Assembly: GCA_029239575.1 (NCBI GenBank)
Contig: JARBUP010000065.1
Span: forward strand, 1-12,012
Source of the DNA: Bacillota bacterium
Lineage (GTDB): Bacteria; Bacillota; Clostridia; Tissierellales; Sedimentibacteraceae
Length of the DNA stretch: 12,012 nt
Reading direction: 5' to 3'
Shown here: one piece after another, positions 1 to 6,988 of the stretch
Layout of the letters: each line of letters starts with the position of its first letter
How positions within the stretch are numbered: the first letter of the stretch is position 1
Program-made: the position numbers and the translations under genes
The notes under the pieces: model-generated
Told to the model about the DNA's origin: nothing
The model's database searches: none
What the model saw: the letters and a program-made list of their open reading frames with translations, nothing else

Positions 1-17
1 CAACAAAACCATTTGGC

Positions 18-36
18 AAAAGGGACCGTCCCCTTT
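18..36 (-). terminator. Palindromic hairpin downstream of desulfoferrodoxin, probable terminator and dispersed clostridial palindrome
   Basis: Read leftward after the desulfoferrodoxin stop, a 6-bp perfect stem AAAGGG/CCCTTT encloses the loop GACGGT and is followed by a short T run (CCCTTTTG). The core GGGACCGTCCC is an odd palindrome. Sequences of the type GGGGACGGTCCC flanked by AAAG/CTTT and by GTGACAAAGT are familiar to me as dispersed palindromes in clostridial genomes; that is recall, not a search. It may end the dfx transcript, but the T tract is only four long, so termination would be modest. Confidence 0.5.
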
Positions 37-55
37 CACTTTGTCACTTTAACTT

Positions 56-439
56 TTATACTTCTTTAACCCAAAGTCCGTGAATATTGCAATGCTCGTA
101 AGCTTCTACAACTTTATCTCCATCAGCTAAAGCAAATACTGCAACAGGTTCTTGACCTGGTTTTAAATTTTTTCTTTGAACTCCTTGTTCAGTTACAAGA
201 TAAATCCATTCAATAAAATGCTCATCTAACATAGGATGAGTTACGCTTCCTACTTTAACTGTTACTGTATTTCCATCAACATCTATAACAGGAACATGTT
301 TTTCTACAGCTGCATCCACTGAATTAGCCTTTAATTCACCCATTTCTTTGCCACAGCAAACCATTTTTGCACCTGAGTTATTGATCATTGATACTAAATT
401 TCCACAAATACTACATTTTAAAAATTTTGGTTTATTCAT
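56..439 (-). CDS. dfx: Class I desulfoferrodoxin (superoxide reductase)
   Basis: This 127-residue protein has the length and two-domain layout of class I desulfoferrodoxin. Residues 1-37 are a desulforedoxin-like domain with a rubredoxin-type Fe(Cys)4 site made of C9, C12, C28 and C29. The rest is the superoxide reductase domain, whose square-pyramidal Fe(His)4Cys site is visible as H48 (EKHVP), H68 (THPM), H74 (EHFIEW), C117 and H120 (CNIHG). The E46-K47 pair just before H48 is the conserved loop that supports catalysis. The family reduces superoxide to peroxide in the cytoplasm without producing oxygen, with electrons usually from rubredoxin, and is typical of anaerobes. The ATG start has AGGAGG four bases upstream (444-449). 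It is probably monocistronic: the exporter genes upstream are 163 bases away on the same strand and a palindromic hairpin follows the stop. No key residue is missing. Confidence 0.95.
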   Translation of the reverse strand: MNKPKFLKCSICGNLVSMINNSGAKMVCCGKEMGELKANSVDAAVEKHVPVIDVDGNTVTVKVGSVTHPMLDEHFIEWIYLVTEQGVQRKNLKPGQEPVAVFALADGDKVVEAYEHCNIHGLWVKEV

Positions 440-602
440 AATTCCTCCTAATATTTATATTAAATAATTGTTAAACCAATTAATATATGTAAATAGCATT
501 TAAATATTACAAGCATTAAATATATTTTTTTCATTGGTTAACATTATTTTTAACAACATTTAATTTATACCCTAAAATTAAAATTTAAAACATAAAATAA
601 AA

Positions 603-1037
603 TTAATTTTTATTAAATTTAATTTTTGATACAATTAAACTTACCATTGCCATTGCTATTGCCATAGCGCCTATATTTACTAATGTGTTCACTCCAACTT
701 CAAGTGCTGCAGAAATATCGTTTTGAACGAATTCATACATAGTTTCATATAAACCTAATCCAGGTACTATTGGAATTATGCCAGGAAAAATAAAAATCGT
801 AGCTGGCATTTTAAATTTTCTTGCATATAATTCACCAAGAAAAGTTATAAAAGCAGTTCCAAGCAAAAATCCTAACTTTAAATTTCCATTATTAACACAT
901 ACTATATATATTAAATAACCAAGGGATGCTATAACAGAAGAATGAACAAGAGTTTTTTTAGGAGCATTCATTATTAAAGCATAAAAAAATGAAGCGCCAA
1001 AACAATATAACATTTGCAGTAATAATTCTAAAATCAT
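603..1037 (-). CDS. ThrE-type exporter small subunit (YjjB-like, DUF3815)
   Basis: A hydrophobic protein of 144 residues with about four to five membrane segments (roughly 3-23, 31-49, 52-70, 78-95 and 111-138) and the family signature around residues 80-94, IFPGIIPIVPG. It matches the short half of split ThrE transporters (YjjB). In such pairs the two products together form one exporter; C. glutamicum ThrE exports threonine and serine, and E. coli YjjPB has been linked to succinate export, so the substrate here is open. The start is placed at ATG 1037-1035. A longer reading from a GTG at 1049 would start on top of GGAGG (1043-1047), which is well placed to be the ribosome binding site of the ATG. 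The YjjP-like gene ends 15 bases upstream, so the two are co-transcribed and probably translationally coupled. No clear terminator follows the stop. Confidence 0.85.
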   Translation of the reverse strand: MILELLLQMLYCFGASFFYALIMNAPKKTLVHSSVIASLGYLIYIVCVNNGNLKLGFLLGTAFITFLGELYARKFKMPATIFIFPGIIPIVPGLGLYETMYEFVQNDISAALEVGVNTLVNIGAMAIAMAMVSLIVSKIKFNKN

Positions 1038-1052
1038 TTTTTCCTCCACATC

Positions 1053-1829
1053 CTAAGATACCAATATTCCTGTTGAATAAGCAATGTATATAATAACACC
1101 TGCTCCTGCTGCAAGTGAAGATGCTACTAATATTGCTTCTGTAGCTCTTGCTGTTCCAGAAATAAGATCTCCCCTTATTGTGTCACGTATTGCATTTGTC
1201 ATGGCAAGGCCTGGCAACAAGGGCATTATACAACCAACAATAATATAATTATAATTTCCAATACCTGTTACATAAGTTATTAAAATAGCTATAATTGCTA
1301 TTAATGAACCTGATATTATTGCTGAAAAAAATTGAGATGAATGTAAATTTTCAAAATTTCTTGATATTAAAGTTACTAAAATTACTGTAAATAAAGCAGT
1401 AAAAAATTCTAATATTCCTCCTCCAAATAGCAGTGTAAAAAATGCAGATGAAATGGCAGGATAATATAATGAAAATTTATCATGTTCTTCAGGATTATAT
1501 TCAATTTTATTCAATTTTTGTAATGCATCATTAAGAGAAATGGAATGAAGAGACAGCTGTCTTGAAATTTCATTGACATCATTAATTTTTTGTAAATTTA
1601 TAGTTCTTTTATTAATTCTTTTAACTATTGTTTTGCTTTCTGCTTTTTCGGAGTTTATAGTTATGTAAAATCCTGTAGGTGTTGCAATTGATTCTATATC
1701 ATATACATTAAATGAATTACAAATATATTTAATAGTTTCTTCTGCTCTATATGTTTCGCCACCATTCTCAAGTATTATTTGAGCTGCTAATTTAATAGTT
1801 TTTAATAATTTTATTTCGTTTATTTCCAA
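1053..1829 (-). CDS. ThrE-type exporter large subunit (YjjP-like, DUF1212)
   Basis: This 258-residue protein is the large half of a split ThrE exporter. Residues 1-115 are a soluble domain with the conserved N-terminal motif GGETYRAEET (23-32). From about residue 120 there are five hydrophobic segments, with the diagnostic motif MPLLPGLAMTNAIRD at 202-216 followed by IRGDLISG. The family exports small amino acids or dicarboxylates through the cytoplasmic membrane; substrate specificity cannot be read from sequence. The start is TTG: GAGGAAG lies about eight bases upstream, the nearby GTG runs into TAA, and there is no ATG until far inside the conserved domain. It is the first gene of a two-gene operon with the YjjB-like subunit, and an extended -10 promoter sits about 35 bases upstream of the start. 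Confidence 0.85.
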   Translation of the reverse strand: MEINEIKLLKTIKLAAQIILENGGETYRAEETIKYICNSFNVYDIESIATPTGFYITINSEKAESKTIVKRINKRTINLQKINDVNEISRQLSLHSISLNDALQKLNKIEYNPEEHDKFSLYYPAISSAFFTLLFGGGILEFFTALFTVILVTLISRNFENLHSSQFFSAIISGSLIAIIAILITYVTGIGNYNYIIVGCIMPLLPGLAMTNAIRDTIRGDLISGTARATEAILVASSLAAGAGVIIYIAYSTGILVS

Positions 1830-1866
1830 TATTACACTTCCTCGATCTTTATATACAATTTTTATT

Positions 1867-1875
1867 ATTATATCA
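1867..1875 (-). promoter_or_regulatory. Extended -10 promoter of the exporter operon
   Basis: On the minus strand the bases read TGATATAAT, a perfect vegetative -10 with the TGn extension. No good -35 is present at 16-18 bases, which extended -10 promoters can tolerate. Transcription would begin near 1860 and give a leader of about 30 bases before the TTG start of the YjjP-like gene. Confidence 0.55.
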
Positions 1876-1910
1876 TAAGTCTTTGTTAACTTGATTACAA
1901 AGTATTATTT

Positions 1911-1954
1911 TTATTTTTGTCATCCTGAGCATAGCGAAGGATCTTATCATGACA
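1911..1954. repeat. Truncated copy of the GTCATCCTGAGC dispersed repeat
   Basis: Bases 1911-1947 are identical over 37 bases to 6783-6819, including the core GTCATCCTGAGCATAGCGAA and the ending GGATCTTAT. The second arm present at the other copy is missing here except for a final ATGACA (1949-1954), as if the middle of a hairpin element had been deleted. A single arm is itself an imperfect palindrome (ATCCT-GA-GC-ATA-GC-GA-AGGAT). The motif is familiar as a dispersed non-coding repeat in Clostridia and other bacteria. It lies between the two candidate promoters of the leftward exporter operon. Confidence 0.75.
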
Positions 1955-2014
1955 TCTTACGGGTTTGTCAATAGTCTGATAAAGACCTTAGTCTTTGTTT
2001 CATTGATAGTATTT

Positions 2015-2044
2015 ATTATATCATGCTCATAAATATTTTGTAAA
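2015..2044 (-). promoter_or_regulatory. Second, distal leftward promoter candidate
   Basis: The minus strand reads TTTACA (2039-2044), an 18-base spacer, then TATAAT (2015-2020) preceded by TGA, so it combines a 5-of-6 -35 with an extended -10. It points toward the exporter operon and would transcribe through the short hairpin at 1981-1996 (AAAGAC CTTA GTCTTT) and the truncated repeat. It could be a second promoter of that operon or belong to a small untranslated RNA. In such AT-rich DNA chance matches are a real risk. Confidence 0.4.
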
Positions 2045-2263
2045 TTTAATATTATTATTAAGTGTTAATAAGTCATAATACAAATCAACTTTCAAAAAGT
2101 AAACCATTTTCATTTTATGCAACATAAAAGCGTATAAATACAAAAAAATTATTTTTTTTTACTTTTTTTATAAATAAAGGTCTTAATATTTTGAAGAAGG
2201 ACATATAAATATAAAAATAGCAGAATGCATTTTTGACTATGAAAAAATAGGGAGGGGTTATAT

Positions 2264-4186
2264 ATGAATATTAATGAGTTATTGGATAAAGATAAAATGA
2301 GAAGAAAAAAAAGTAATTTTGAGGGTACTTTTTTAGAATATCTTGAAATTGTACAAAAGAACCCTGATATTGCAAAGCTTTCTCACAAAAGAATGTACGA
2401 CTTAATTGTTGAAAAGGGATTTGAAATTTATAGACCCGAAGATAATACAAGAATTAAAAAATTACACGGTAATGAAGTTATAAGAAAGTATGAGTTTTTT
2501 AAAGATGATTTTTTCGGAATCGATAGAACTATAATGAAAATAGTAAATTACTTTAATGCTGCTGCTATGAAAGGTGAAGAAGCAAGACAGGTTTTATATT
2601 TAGTAGGCCCTGTTGGTTCTGGTAAATCTTCTTTAGTTGAAGCCCTTAAAGTTGCTTTAGAAGGAAGTGAACCTATTTATGCTTTAAAAGGTTGCCCTAT
2701 GCGAGAAGATCCTCTTCACTTAATTCCGAAACATTTAAGACCTGAAATGGAAAAGGCATTAGGCGCAAAAATAGAAGGCGATTTATGTCCTATTTGCAGA
2801 TATAGGTTAAGAGAAGAATATCATGGTGAATATGAAAAATTCCCTGTAGTTTCAACTGACTTTTCAATTAGATCAAGAAAAGGGGTAGGTGTTGTTCCTC
2901 CAGTTGACCCAAATAATCAAGATACTTCAGTTTTAACAGGTAGTGTGGATATTTCTAAACTTGATTTATATTCTGAAGATGACCCTCGTGCTTTATCTTT
3001 AAATGGAGCATTTGATGTAGGTAATCGTGGTATTGTAGAATTTATAGAAGTATTTAAAAATGATGTTGAATACCTTCACACAATTATTACAGCAACTCAA
3101 GAAAAATCCATACCTTCACCTGGAAAAGGATCTATGATTTATTTTGATGGAATTATTCTTGCTCACTCCAATGAAGCAGAGTGGAATAAATTTAAGTCAG
3201 ATCACACAAATGAAGCTATATTGGATAGGATTGTAAAAGTTGAAGTACCTTATTGCATGGAATTAAATGAAGAATTGAAAATTTATGAGAAAATTCTACA
3301 TAAGAGTAATTTTAATGCACATATTGCACCTCATACAATTGAAATAGCTTCTATGTTTGCTATTCTTACAAGGATTTTACCATCTTCTAAAGTTGACCCT
3401 CTTACTAAACTTAAAATATATAATGGCGAAGAAATAGTTGAAAAAGGAACAACTAAGAAAATTGACATTATGGAGTTAAAAGAAGAAGCAGGCCAAAGGG
3501 AAGGATTATCTGGAGTATCTACAAGATTTATTATCAAATCTATAGACAATGCATTAACTAATTCAGATAATAGCTGTATAAATCCATTAAGCGTAATGGA
3601 AAGTTTAATTAAAGCTGTAAAAGAACTTGATACAAACGAAGATGATAAGAAAAGATATATAACATTTTTACAGGATGTTATTAGAAAAGAATATAATAAA
3701 ACACTTGAAAAAGAAATTACTAAAGCATTTATTCACAGCTATAAAGAACAGGCAGAAAGTTTGTTTAACAATTACTTAGATCATGCTGAAGCATACGTTA
3801 ATAAAACTAAATTAAAAGATCAGTCCACAGGTGAACTTCTTGATGCAGATGAAAAATTTATGCGATCAATTGAAGAGCACATTGGTGTTTCTGAAAGTTC
3901 AGCGAAAGGATTTAGACTTGATGTTACATCATATATGTTCTACTTAATGAGAAAAGGGGATAAAATTGACTATAACAGTTATGAACCTTTGAAAGATGCT
4001 GTTGAGAAAAAATTGACTACATCAGTTAGAGAGTTATCAAGAATAATTACAAAAACAAAAGTTAGGGATAAGGACCAGGATGAAAAATATAATACCATGG
4101 TAAAAGAATTGAAGGCTAATGGCTATTGCGATCATTGTTGTGATGTAATTCTTAAATACGCTGCCAATAATTTATGGAAGGATTGA
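2264..4186 (+). CDS. prkA: PrkA family AAA+ serine kinase/protease-like protein
   Basis: The 640-residue length fits PrkA (YeaG in E. coli). An N-terminal AAA+ domain carries the Walker A loop GPVGSGKSS (115-123, catalytic lysine K121), a Walker B-like stretch IYFDGIILAHSN at about 289-300, and the PrkA signatures EDPLHLIP and C175-x-x-C178. The C-terminal half is the PrkA C-terminal domain, originally thought to be kinase-like. The family was first described as a serine protein kinase; later work on the Bacillus protein reported ATP-dependent protease activity, so the biochemical role is unsettled. It acts in the cytoplasm in sporulation and nutrient-stress responses. A second cysteine group, C622, C625 and C626, lies near the C-terminus. 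The start is fixed by GGGAGGGG six bases upstream of ATG. It is the first gene of prkA-yhbH-spoVR, ending four bases before yhbH. No truncation is seen. Confidence 0.95.
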   Translation: MNINELLDKDKMRRKKSNFEGTFLEYLEIVQKNPDIAKLSHKRMYDLIVEKGFEIYRPEDNTRIKKLHGNEVIRKYEFFKDDFFGIDRTIMKIVNYFNAAAMKGEEARQVLYLVGPVGSGKSSLVEALKVALEGSEPIYALKGCPMREDPLHLIPKHLRPEMEKALGAKIEGDLCPICRYRLREEYHGEYEKFPVVSTDFSIRSRKGVGVVPPVDPNNQDTSVLTGSVDISKLDLYSEDDPRALSLNGAFDVGNRGIVEFIEVFKNDVEYLHTIITATQEKSIPSPGKGSMIYFDGIILAHSNEAEWNKFKSDHTNEAILDRIVKVEVPYCMELNEELKIYEKILHKSNFNAHIAPHTIEIASMFAILTRILPSSKVDPLTKLKIYNGEEIVEKGTTKKIDIMELKEEAGQREGLSGVSTRFIIKSIDNALTNSDNSCINPLSVMESLIKAVKELDTNEDDKKRYITFLQDVIRKEYNKTLEKEITKAFIHSYKEQAESLFNNYLDHAEAYVNKTKLKDQSTGELLDADEKFMRSIEEHIGVSESSAKGFRLDVTSYMFYLMRKGDKIDYNSYEPLKDAVEKKLTTSVRELSRIITKTKVRDKDQDEKYNTMVKELKANGYCDHCCDVILKYAANNLWKD

Positions 4187-4190
4187 TATT

Positions 4191-5360
4191 ATGGCAATTT
4201 TCAGAGAATACAACCCTATTGATCATGATAGAGCTGCGGAAGACAGAAGAAGGCATAAGCAGTTAGTCGAAGAATCAATTAAAAAAAATCTTCCCGGTAT
4301 ATTATCAGAAGAAGGTATCATAGGGGAAAGCAAAAATAAAAAAGTTAAAATTCCTATTAAAGGTTTAAAGGAATATCAGTTCATATATGGTAAAAATCAA
4401 AAAGGTTCGGGCAGCGGTGAAGGAAATGAAAAAAGAGGGGATAAAGTAGGTTCGGACAAATCAGATAAAGGTAAGGGTAATGGCAGTGGAGCTGGAAATG
4501 ATGAAGGCGAAGACATTTATGAAACCGAACTTACCATTGATGAAATAATTCAATATTTGTTTGAAGATTTAAATTTGCCAAACTTGGATAAAAAGAAATT
4601 TTCTGAAGTTTTAACAGATCATTCAAGAAAAAAATCTGGATATCAAAGAAATGGAATTCCGCCAAGACTTGCTAAAAAGAAAACTGTTGTTGAAAAATTA
4701 AAAAGAAAACAAGCAATGAAAAAAGTTTTAAAAGAAGAAAATATAGATGAAGAAATAGGACGATTTCCATTTAAGGAAGAGGATATTAGATATCACAGAA
4801 TTAAAGAGACAAAAAAGAAAGAATCAAATGCAGTTATAATTTGTATTATGGACACATCTGGTTCTATGGATCAAACAAGGAAATACTTAGCAAGATCATT
4901 TTTCTTTTTAATGTATCACTTTGTTAAAATGAAATATTTAAATGTTGAAGTTGTATTTATTGCTCATTCAACAGTTGGAAAATTAGTTACAGAACAAGAA
5001 TTTTTTCATAAAGTTGAATCAGGTGGTACCTATATTTCGAGCGGTTATAAATTAGCCCTTGAGGTTATTGAGCAAAGATACAATCCAGATATTTGGAATA
5101 TTTATGCCTTTCATGCTTCTGACGGAGATAACTGGGGAGAAGATGATGACAAAGCTGTAAAAATGGCTACCGAACTATCAGATATTTGTAATATGTTTGG
5201 TTATATAGAAGTAATGTCAAGTTCTTACTCAAGTACAATAAAGAAAAAATATATTGAAAGAGTTCATAAGAAAAATTTCGCCATCGGCACCATAGGAAAA
5301 CAGGAAGAGGTGTGGCCTACATTTAAGAATATTTTAAAAATGGATATAAAGGAAGGCTGA
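4191..5360 (+). CDS. yhbH: YhbH/YeaH family sporulation-associated protein (DUF444)
   Basis: A 389-residue protein, close to the roughly 390 residues of B. subtilis YhbH. The N-terminus is basic and charged. Residues 71-108 are a glycine-, serine- and lysine-rich low-complexity linker, and the rest is a von Willebrand A-like fold. The metal-ion-dependent adhesion-type motif DTSGSM is at 221-226 and the family block ending in HASDGDNWGED follows further down. The family always travels with PrkA and usually SpoVR. Its molecular role is not established; a partner or adaptor of PrkA is inferred from genomic association. Translation is coupled: the prkA stop lies four bases upstream, and GGAAGG inside the prkA 3' end (4176-4181) is the likely ribosome binding site. 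Confidence 0.93.
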   Translation: MAIFREYNPIDHDRAAEDRRRHKQLVEESIKKNLPGILSEEGIIGESKNKKVKIPIKGLKEYQFIYGKNQKGSGSGEGNEKRGDKVGSDKSDKGKGNGSGAGNDEGEDIYETELTIDEIIQYLFEDLNLPNLDKKKFSEVLTDHSRKKSGYQRNGIPPRLAKKKTVVEKLKRKQAMKKVLKEENIDEEIGRFPFKEEDIRYHRIKETKKKESNAVIICIMDTSGSMDQTRKYLARSFFFLMYHFVKMKYLNVEVVFIAHSTVGKLVTEQEFFHKVESGGTYISSGYKLALEVIEQRYNPDIWNIYAFHASDGDNWGEDDDKAVKMATELSDICNMFGYIEVMSSSYSSTIKKKYIERVHKKNFAIGTIGKQEEVWPTFKNILKMDIKEG

Positions 5361-5364
5361 TAGA

Positions 5365-6732
5365 ATGGACTATACATTAAATGATCTTGAAAATTGGAAC
5401 TTGAAAATAGAAAAAATTGTAAAAGAATGTGGCCTTGACTATTATCCTCAAGAATTTGAAATTATTAACTATAATGAAATGATTGGATATGAAGCTTATA
5501 TTGGTATGCCTTCGAGATATCCGCACTGGAGTTTTGGAAAATCATATGAAAAGCTAAAAACATTATATCAATACAATTTAACAGGTCTTCCTTATGAAAT
5601 GGTTATAAACTCTGATCCATGCGTTGCATATTTAATGAAGGATAATACTTTACTTTTGCAAATACTTACAATAGCTCATGTTTATGGTCACAATGACTTT
5701 TTTAAAAACAATAGGTTATTTAAAGAAGGTACGGATGCATCGTATACACTTGAAATGTTTAAAACAGATGGTACTATTGTTAAAAATTGTATTGATGATC
5801 CCAGCATAGGTTATGAAAATGTTGAAAAAATGCTCAATGCAGCTCATTCAATCAGGTATCAAATTTCAAGGTCAGTGGGTCAAAAAAGAAAAGATGATGA
5901 AGATTTAAAAAATGAAATATTACAGAGCTATAAAGAAAACAGTTCACATTACAGTATTTTAGAACCAAGAAAAACAATTACTCCTCCTGACTTAAGTAAA
6001 ATTCCTTTAAGTCCCGAGGATGATTTGTTATACTTTATTATAAAATATGGGGATCTTGAAGAATGGCAGAAAAATATACTGGAAGTTGTAAGAAGAGAAT
6101 CAGAATATTTCTTGCCTCAAATTGAAACAAAAATAATGAATGAAGGCTGGGCTAGTTACTGGCATTACAACATACTAAAAAAATTAGATTTACCTACTTC
6201 ACTTTACCTTGAATTTATTAAACGACATAATGATGTAGTTAGACCTTTATTAGGAAACTTAAATCCTTATCATCTGGGCTTTGAAATATTAAAAGACCAA
6301 GCAGAAAGATATGGGGAAGAAAGAATATTTGAAATAAGGGAATTTGATAGGGATGCATCATTTATAAGAAGATATTTAACATATGATCTTTGTAAAAAGC
6401 TCAATTTATTTGAATATGTTAAAAAAGGATCCGATTATATAATAAGTGAAGTAGCTGATGATGATGGTTGGAAAGAAATTAGAAATACTATAGCAGATAC
6501 TGCAGGTATGGGGTCAATTCCATACATCAGAGTAATAGATATGTCAAGAAAAGATAAAACTTTGACCATAGAACATGTATATGATGGCAGAGAATTACAA
6601 GCATCATATGCAGAGGAAACATTAAAAAGTGTTTATGACTTATGGGGACATAAAGTTTTATTAAAAACAAAGCGTGAAAATAAGGATATAACAATTATTT
6701 GTGATGAAGGAAGAAAAATTAGATATTTATAA
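5365..6732 (+). CDS. spoVR: SpoVR family protein, spore cortex-associated
   Basis: This 455-residue protein is near the length of B. subtilis SpoVR (about 468). Recognisable family blocks are the N-terminal PSRYPHWSFGKSYE region, H105-x-x-x-H109 within HVYGHNDFF, and NEGWASYWHY at 259-268 with E260 and H267, an arrangement that looks like a metal site although no enzyme activity is established. B. subtilis spoVR mutants have a spore cortex defect, and Gram-negative relatives (YcgB) accompany YeaG/YeaH, so the role is wider than sporulation. It is the last gene of the operon, four bases after the yhbH stop, with GGAAGG (5351-5356) as ribosome binding site inside the yhbH end. A terminator-like hairpin begins six bases after its stop. 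No transmembrane segment or signal peptide is visible. Confidence 0.95.
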   Translation: MDYTLNDLENWNLKIEKIVKECGLDYYPQEFEIINYNEMIGYEAYIGMPSRYPHWSFGKSYEKLKTLYQYNLTGLPYEMVINSDPCVAYLMKDNTLLLQILTIAHVYGHNDFFKNNRLFKEGTDASYTLEMFKTDGTIVKNCIDDPSIGYENVEKMLNAAHSIRYQISRSVGQKRKDDEDLKNEILQSYKENSSHYSILEPRKTITPPDLSKIPLSPEDDLLYFIIKYGDLEEWQKNILEVVRRESEYFLPQIETKIMNEGWASYWHYNILKKLDLPTSLYLEFIKRHNDVVRPLLGNLNPYHLGFEILKDQAERYGEERIFEIREFDRDASFIRRYLTYDLCKKLNLFEYVKKGSDYIISEVADDDGWKEIRNTIADTAGMGSIPYIRVIDMSRKDKTLTIEHVYDGRELQASYAEETLKSVYDLWGHKVLLKTKRENKDITIICDEGRKIRYL

Positions 6733-6737
6733 AAAAT

Positions 6738-6759
6738 TGGGATGTTTAATAACATCCCA
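6738..6759. terminator. Terminator-like hairpin, first of a duplicated pair
   Basis: A 9-bp perfect stem TGGGATGTT/AACATCCCA with loop TAAT begins six bases after the spoVR stop. Rightward it is followed only by TCTTCCATCTTT, a poor T tract. Leftward the bases after it read ATTTTTTATAA, which would work better. It is nearly the same sequence as the hairpin at 6885-6906, from which a dispersed repeat separates it. Confidence 0.6.
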
Positions 6760-6782
6760 TCTTCCATCTTTATGGCAAAATA

Positions 6783-6862
6783 TTATTTTTGTCATCCTGA
6801 GCATAGCGAAGGATCTTATTAATATAATATTAAAAGATCCTTCGCTTTCGTTCAGGATGACA
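6783..6862. repeat. Complete hairpin copy of the GTCATCCTGAGC dispersed repeat
   Basis: Two arms of 28 and 29 bases, 6790-6817 and 6834-6862, form a long inverted repeat beginning TGTCATCCTGAGC and ending TTCAGGATGACA. The arms differ only in a few central bases (GCATAGC against CTTTCGTT on the opposite arm). The loop 6818-6833 contains the palindrome TTAATAT-A-ATATTAA, so the whole 73 bases can fold as one hairpin. The 37 bases 6783-6819 recur exactly at 1911-1947. No transposase is encoded. A small non-autonomous (MITE-like) element or a structural repeat are both possible. Confidence 0.8.
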
Positions 6863-6885
6863 CATTAAAGGTTTATCAATAGTAT

Positions 6886-6912
6886 GGATGTTAAATAACA
6901 TCCCATTTTTTT
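6886..6912 (+). terminator. Intrinsic terminator of the prkA-yhbH-spoVR operon
   Basis: A 7-bp stem GGATGTT/AACATCC with loop AAAT is followed by CA and seven T residues (6906-6912). It has the better T tract of the two near-identical hairpins after spoVR and is probably where operon transcription ends, before the CYTH gene's own promoter. Confidence 0.75.
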
Positions 6913-6951
6913 GCATTTTTAATAAAAATTAGTGATTCAGTAAAAATTATA

Positions 6952-6960
6952 TGATATAAT
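6952..6960 (+). promoter_or_regulatory. Extended -10 promoter of the CYTH gene
   Basis: TGATATAAT is a perfect -10 with the TGn extension. The -35 region at 17 bases (GTGATT, 6932-6937) is weak. Transcription starting near 6967 would leave about 22 bases of leader containing GGAGG (6979-6983) ahead of the ATG. Confidence 0.6.
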
Positions 6961-6988
6961 AAAATATTCAGTTCTCACGGAGGATAAA

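Larger units (their letters stand above)
1830..2263. other. Divergent intergenic region between the exporter operon and prkA
   Basis: This 434-base gap has no convincing coding sequence. Its left half holds the two leftward promoter candidates, the truncated dispersed repeat and a 6-bp hairpin at 1981-1996. Two imperfect direct repeats (1876-1895 and 1988-2007, 16 of 20 bases the same, sharing AGTCTTTGTT) flank the dispersed repeat. The right half, 2045-2250, is extremely AT-rich with T runs near 2150-2169, and must contain the prkA promoter. I found no vegetative promoter there with good spacing. A strong GGGAGGGG ribosome binding site closes it at 2250-2257. Confidence 0.6.

Noticed and set aside
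2183..2210. Sigma-E-like elements before prkA (TAATATT, then CATATAAAT)
   Set aside because: The -35-like heptamer fits, but the spacing to the -10-like element is 11 bases rather than the usual 14 or so. In DNA this AT-rich the match is not persuasive. Sporulation control remains plausible from the gene family only.
3331..3549. Open frame of 72 codons on the minus strand inside prkA
   Set aside because: It is antisense to a well conserved coding region, has no ribosome binding site and no recognisable protein content.
1911..6862. CRISPR repeat or insertion sequence as explanation for the two GTCATCCTGAGC copies
   Set aside because: There are only two copies, 4.9 kb apart, with no regular spacers, no cas genes and no transposase in between.
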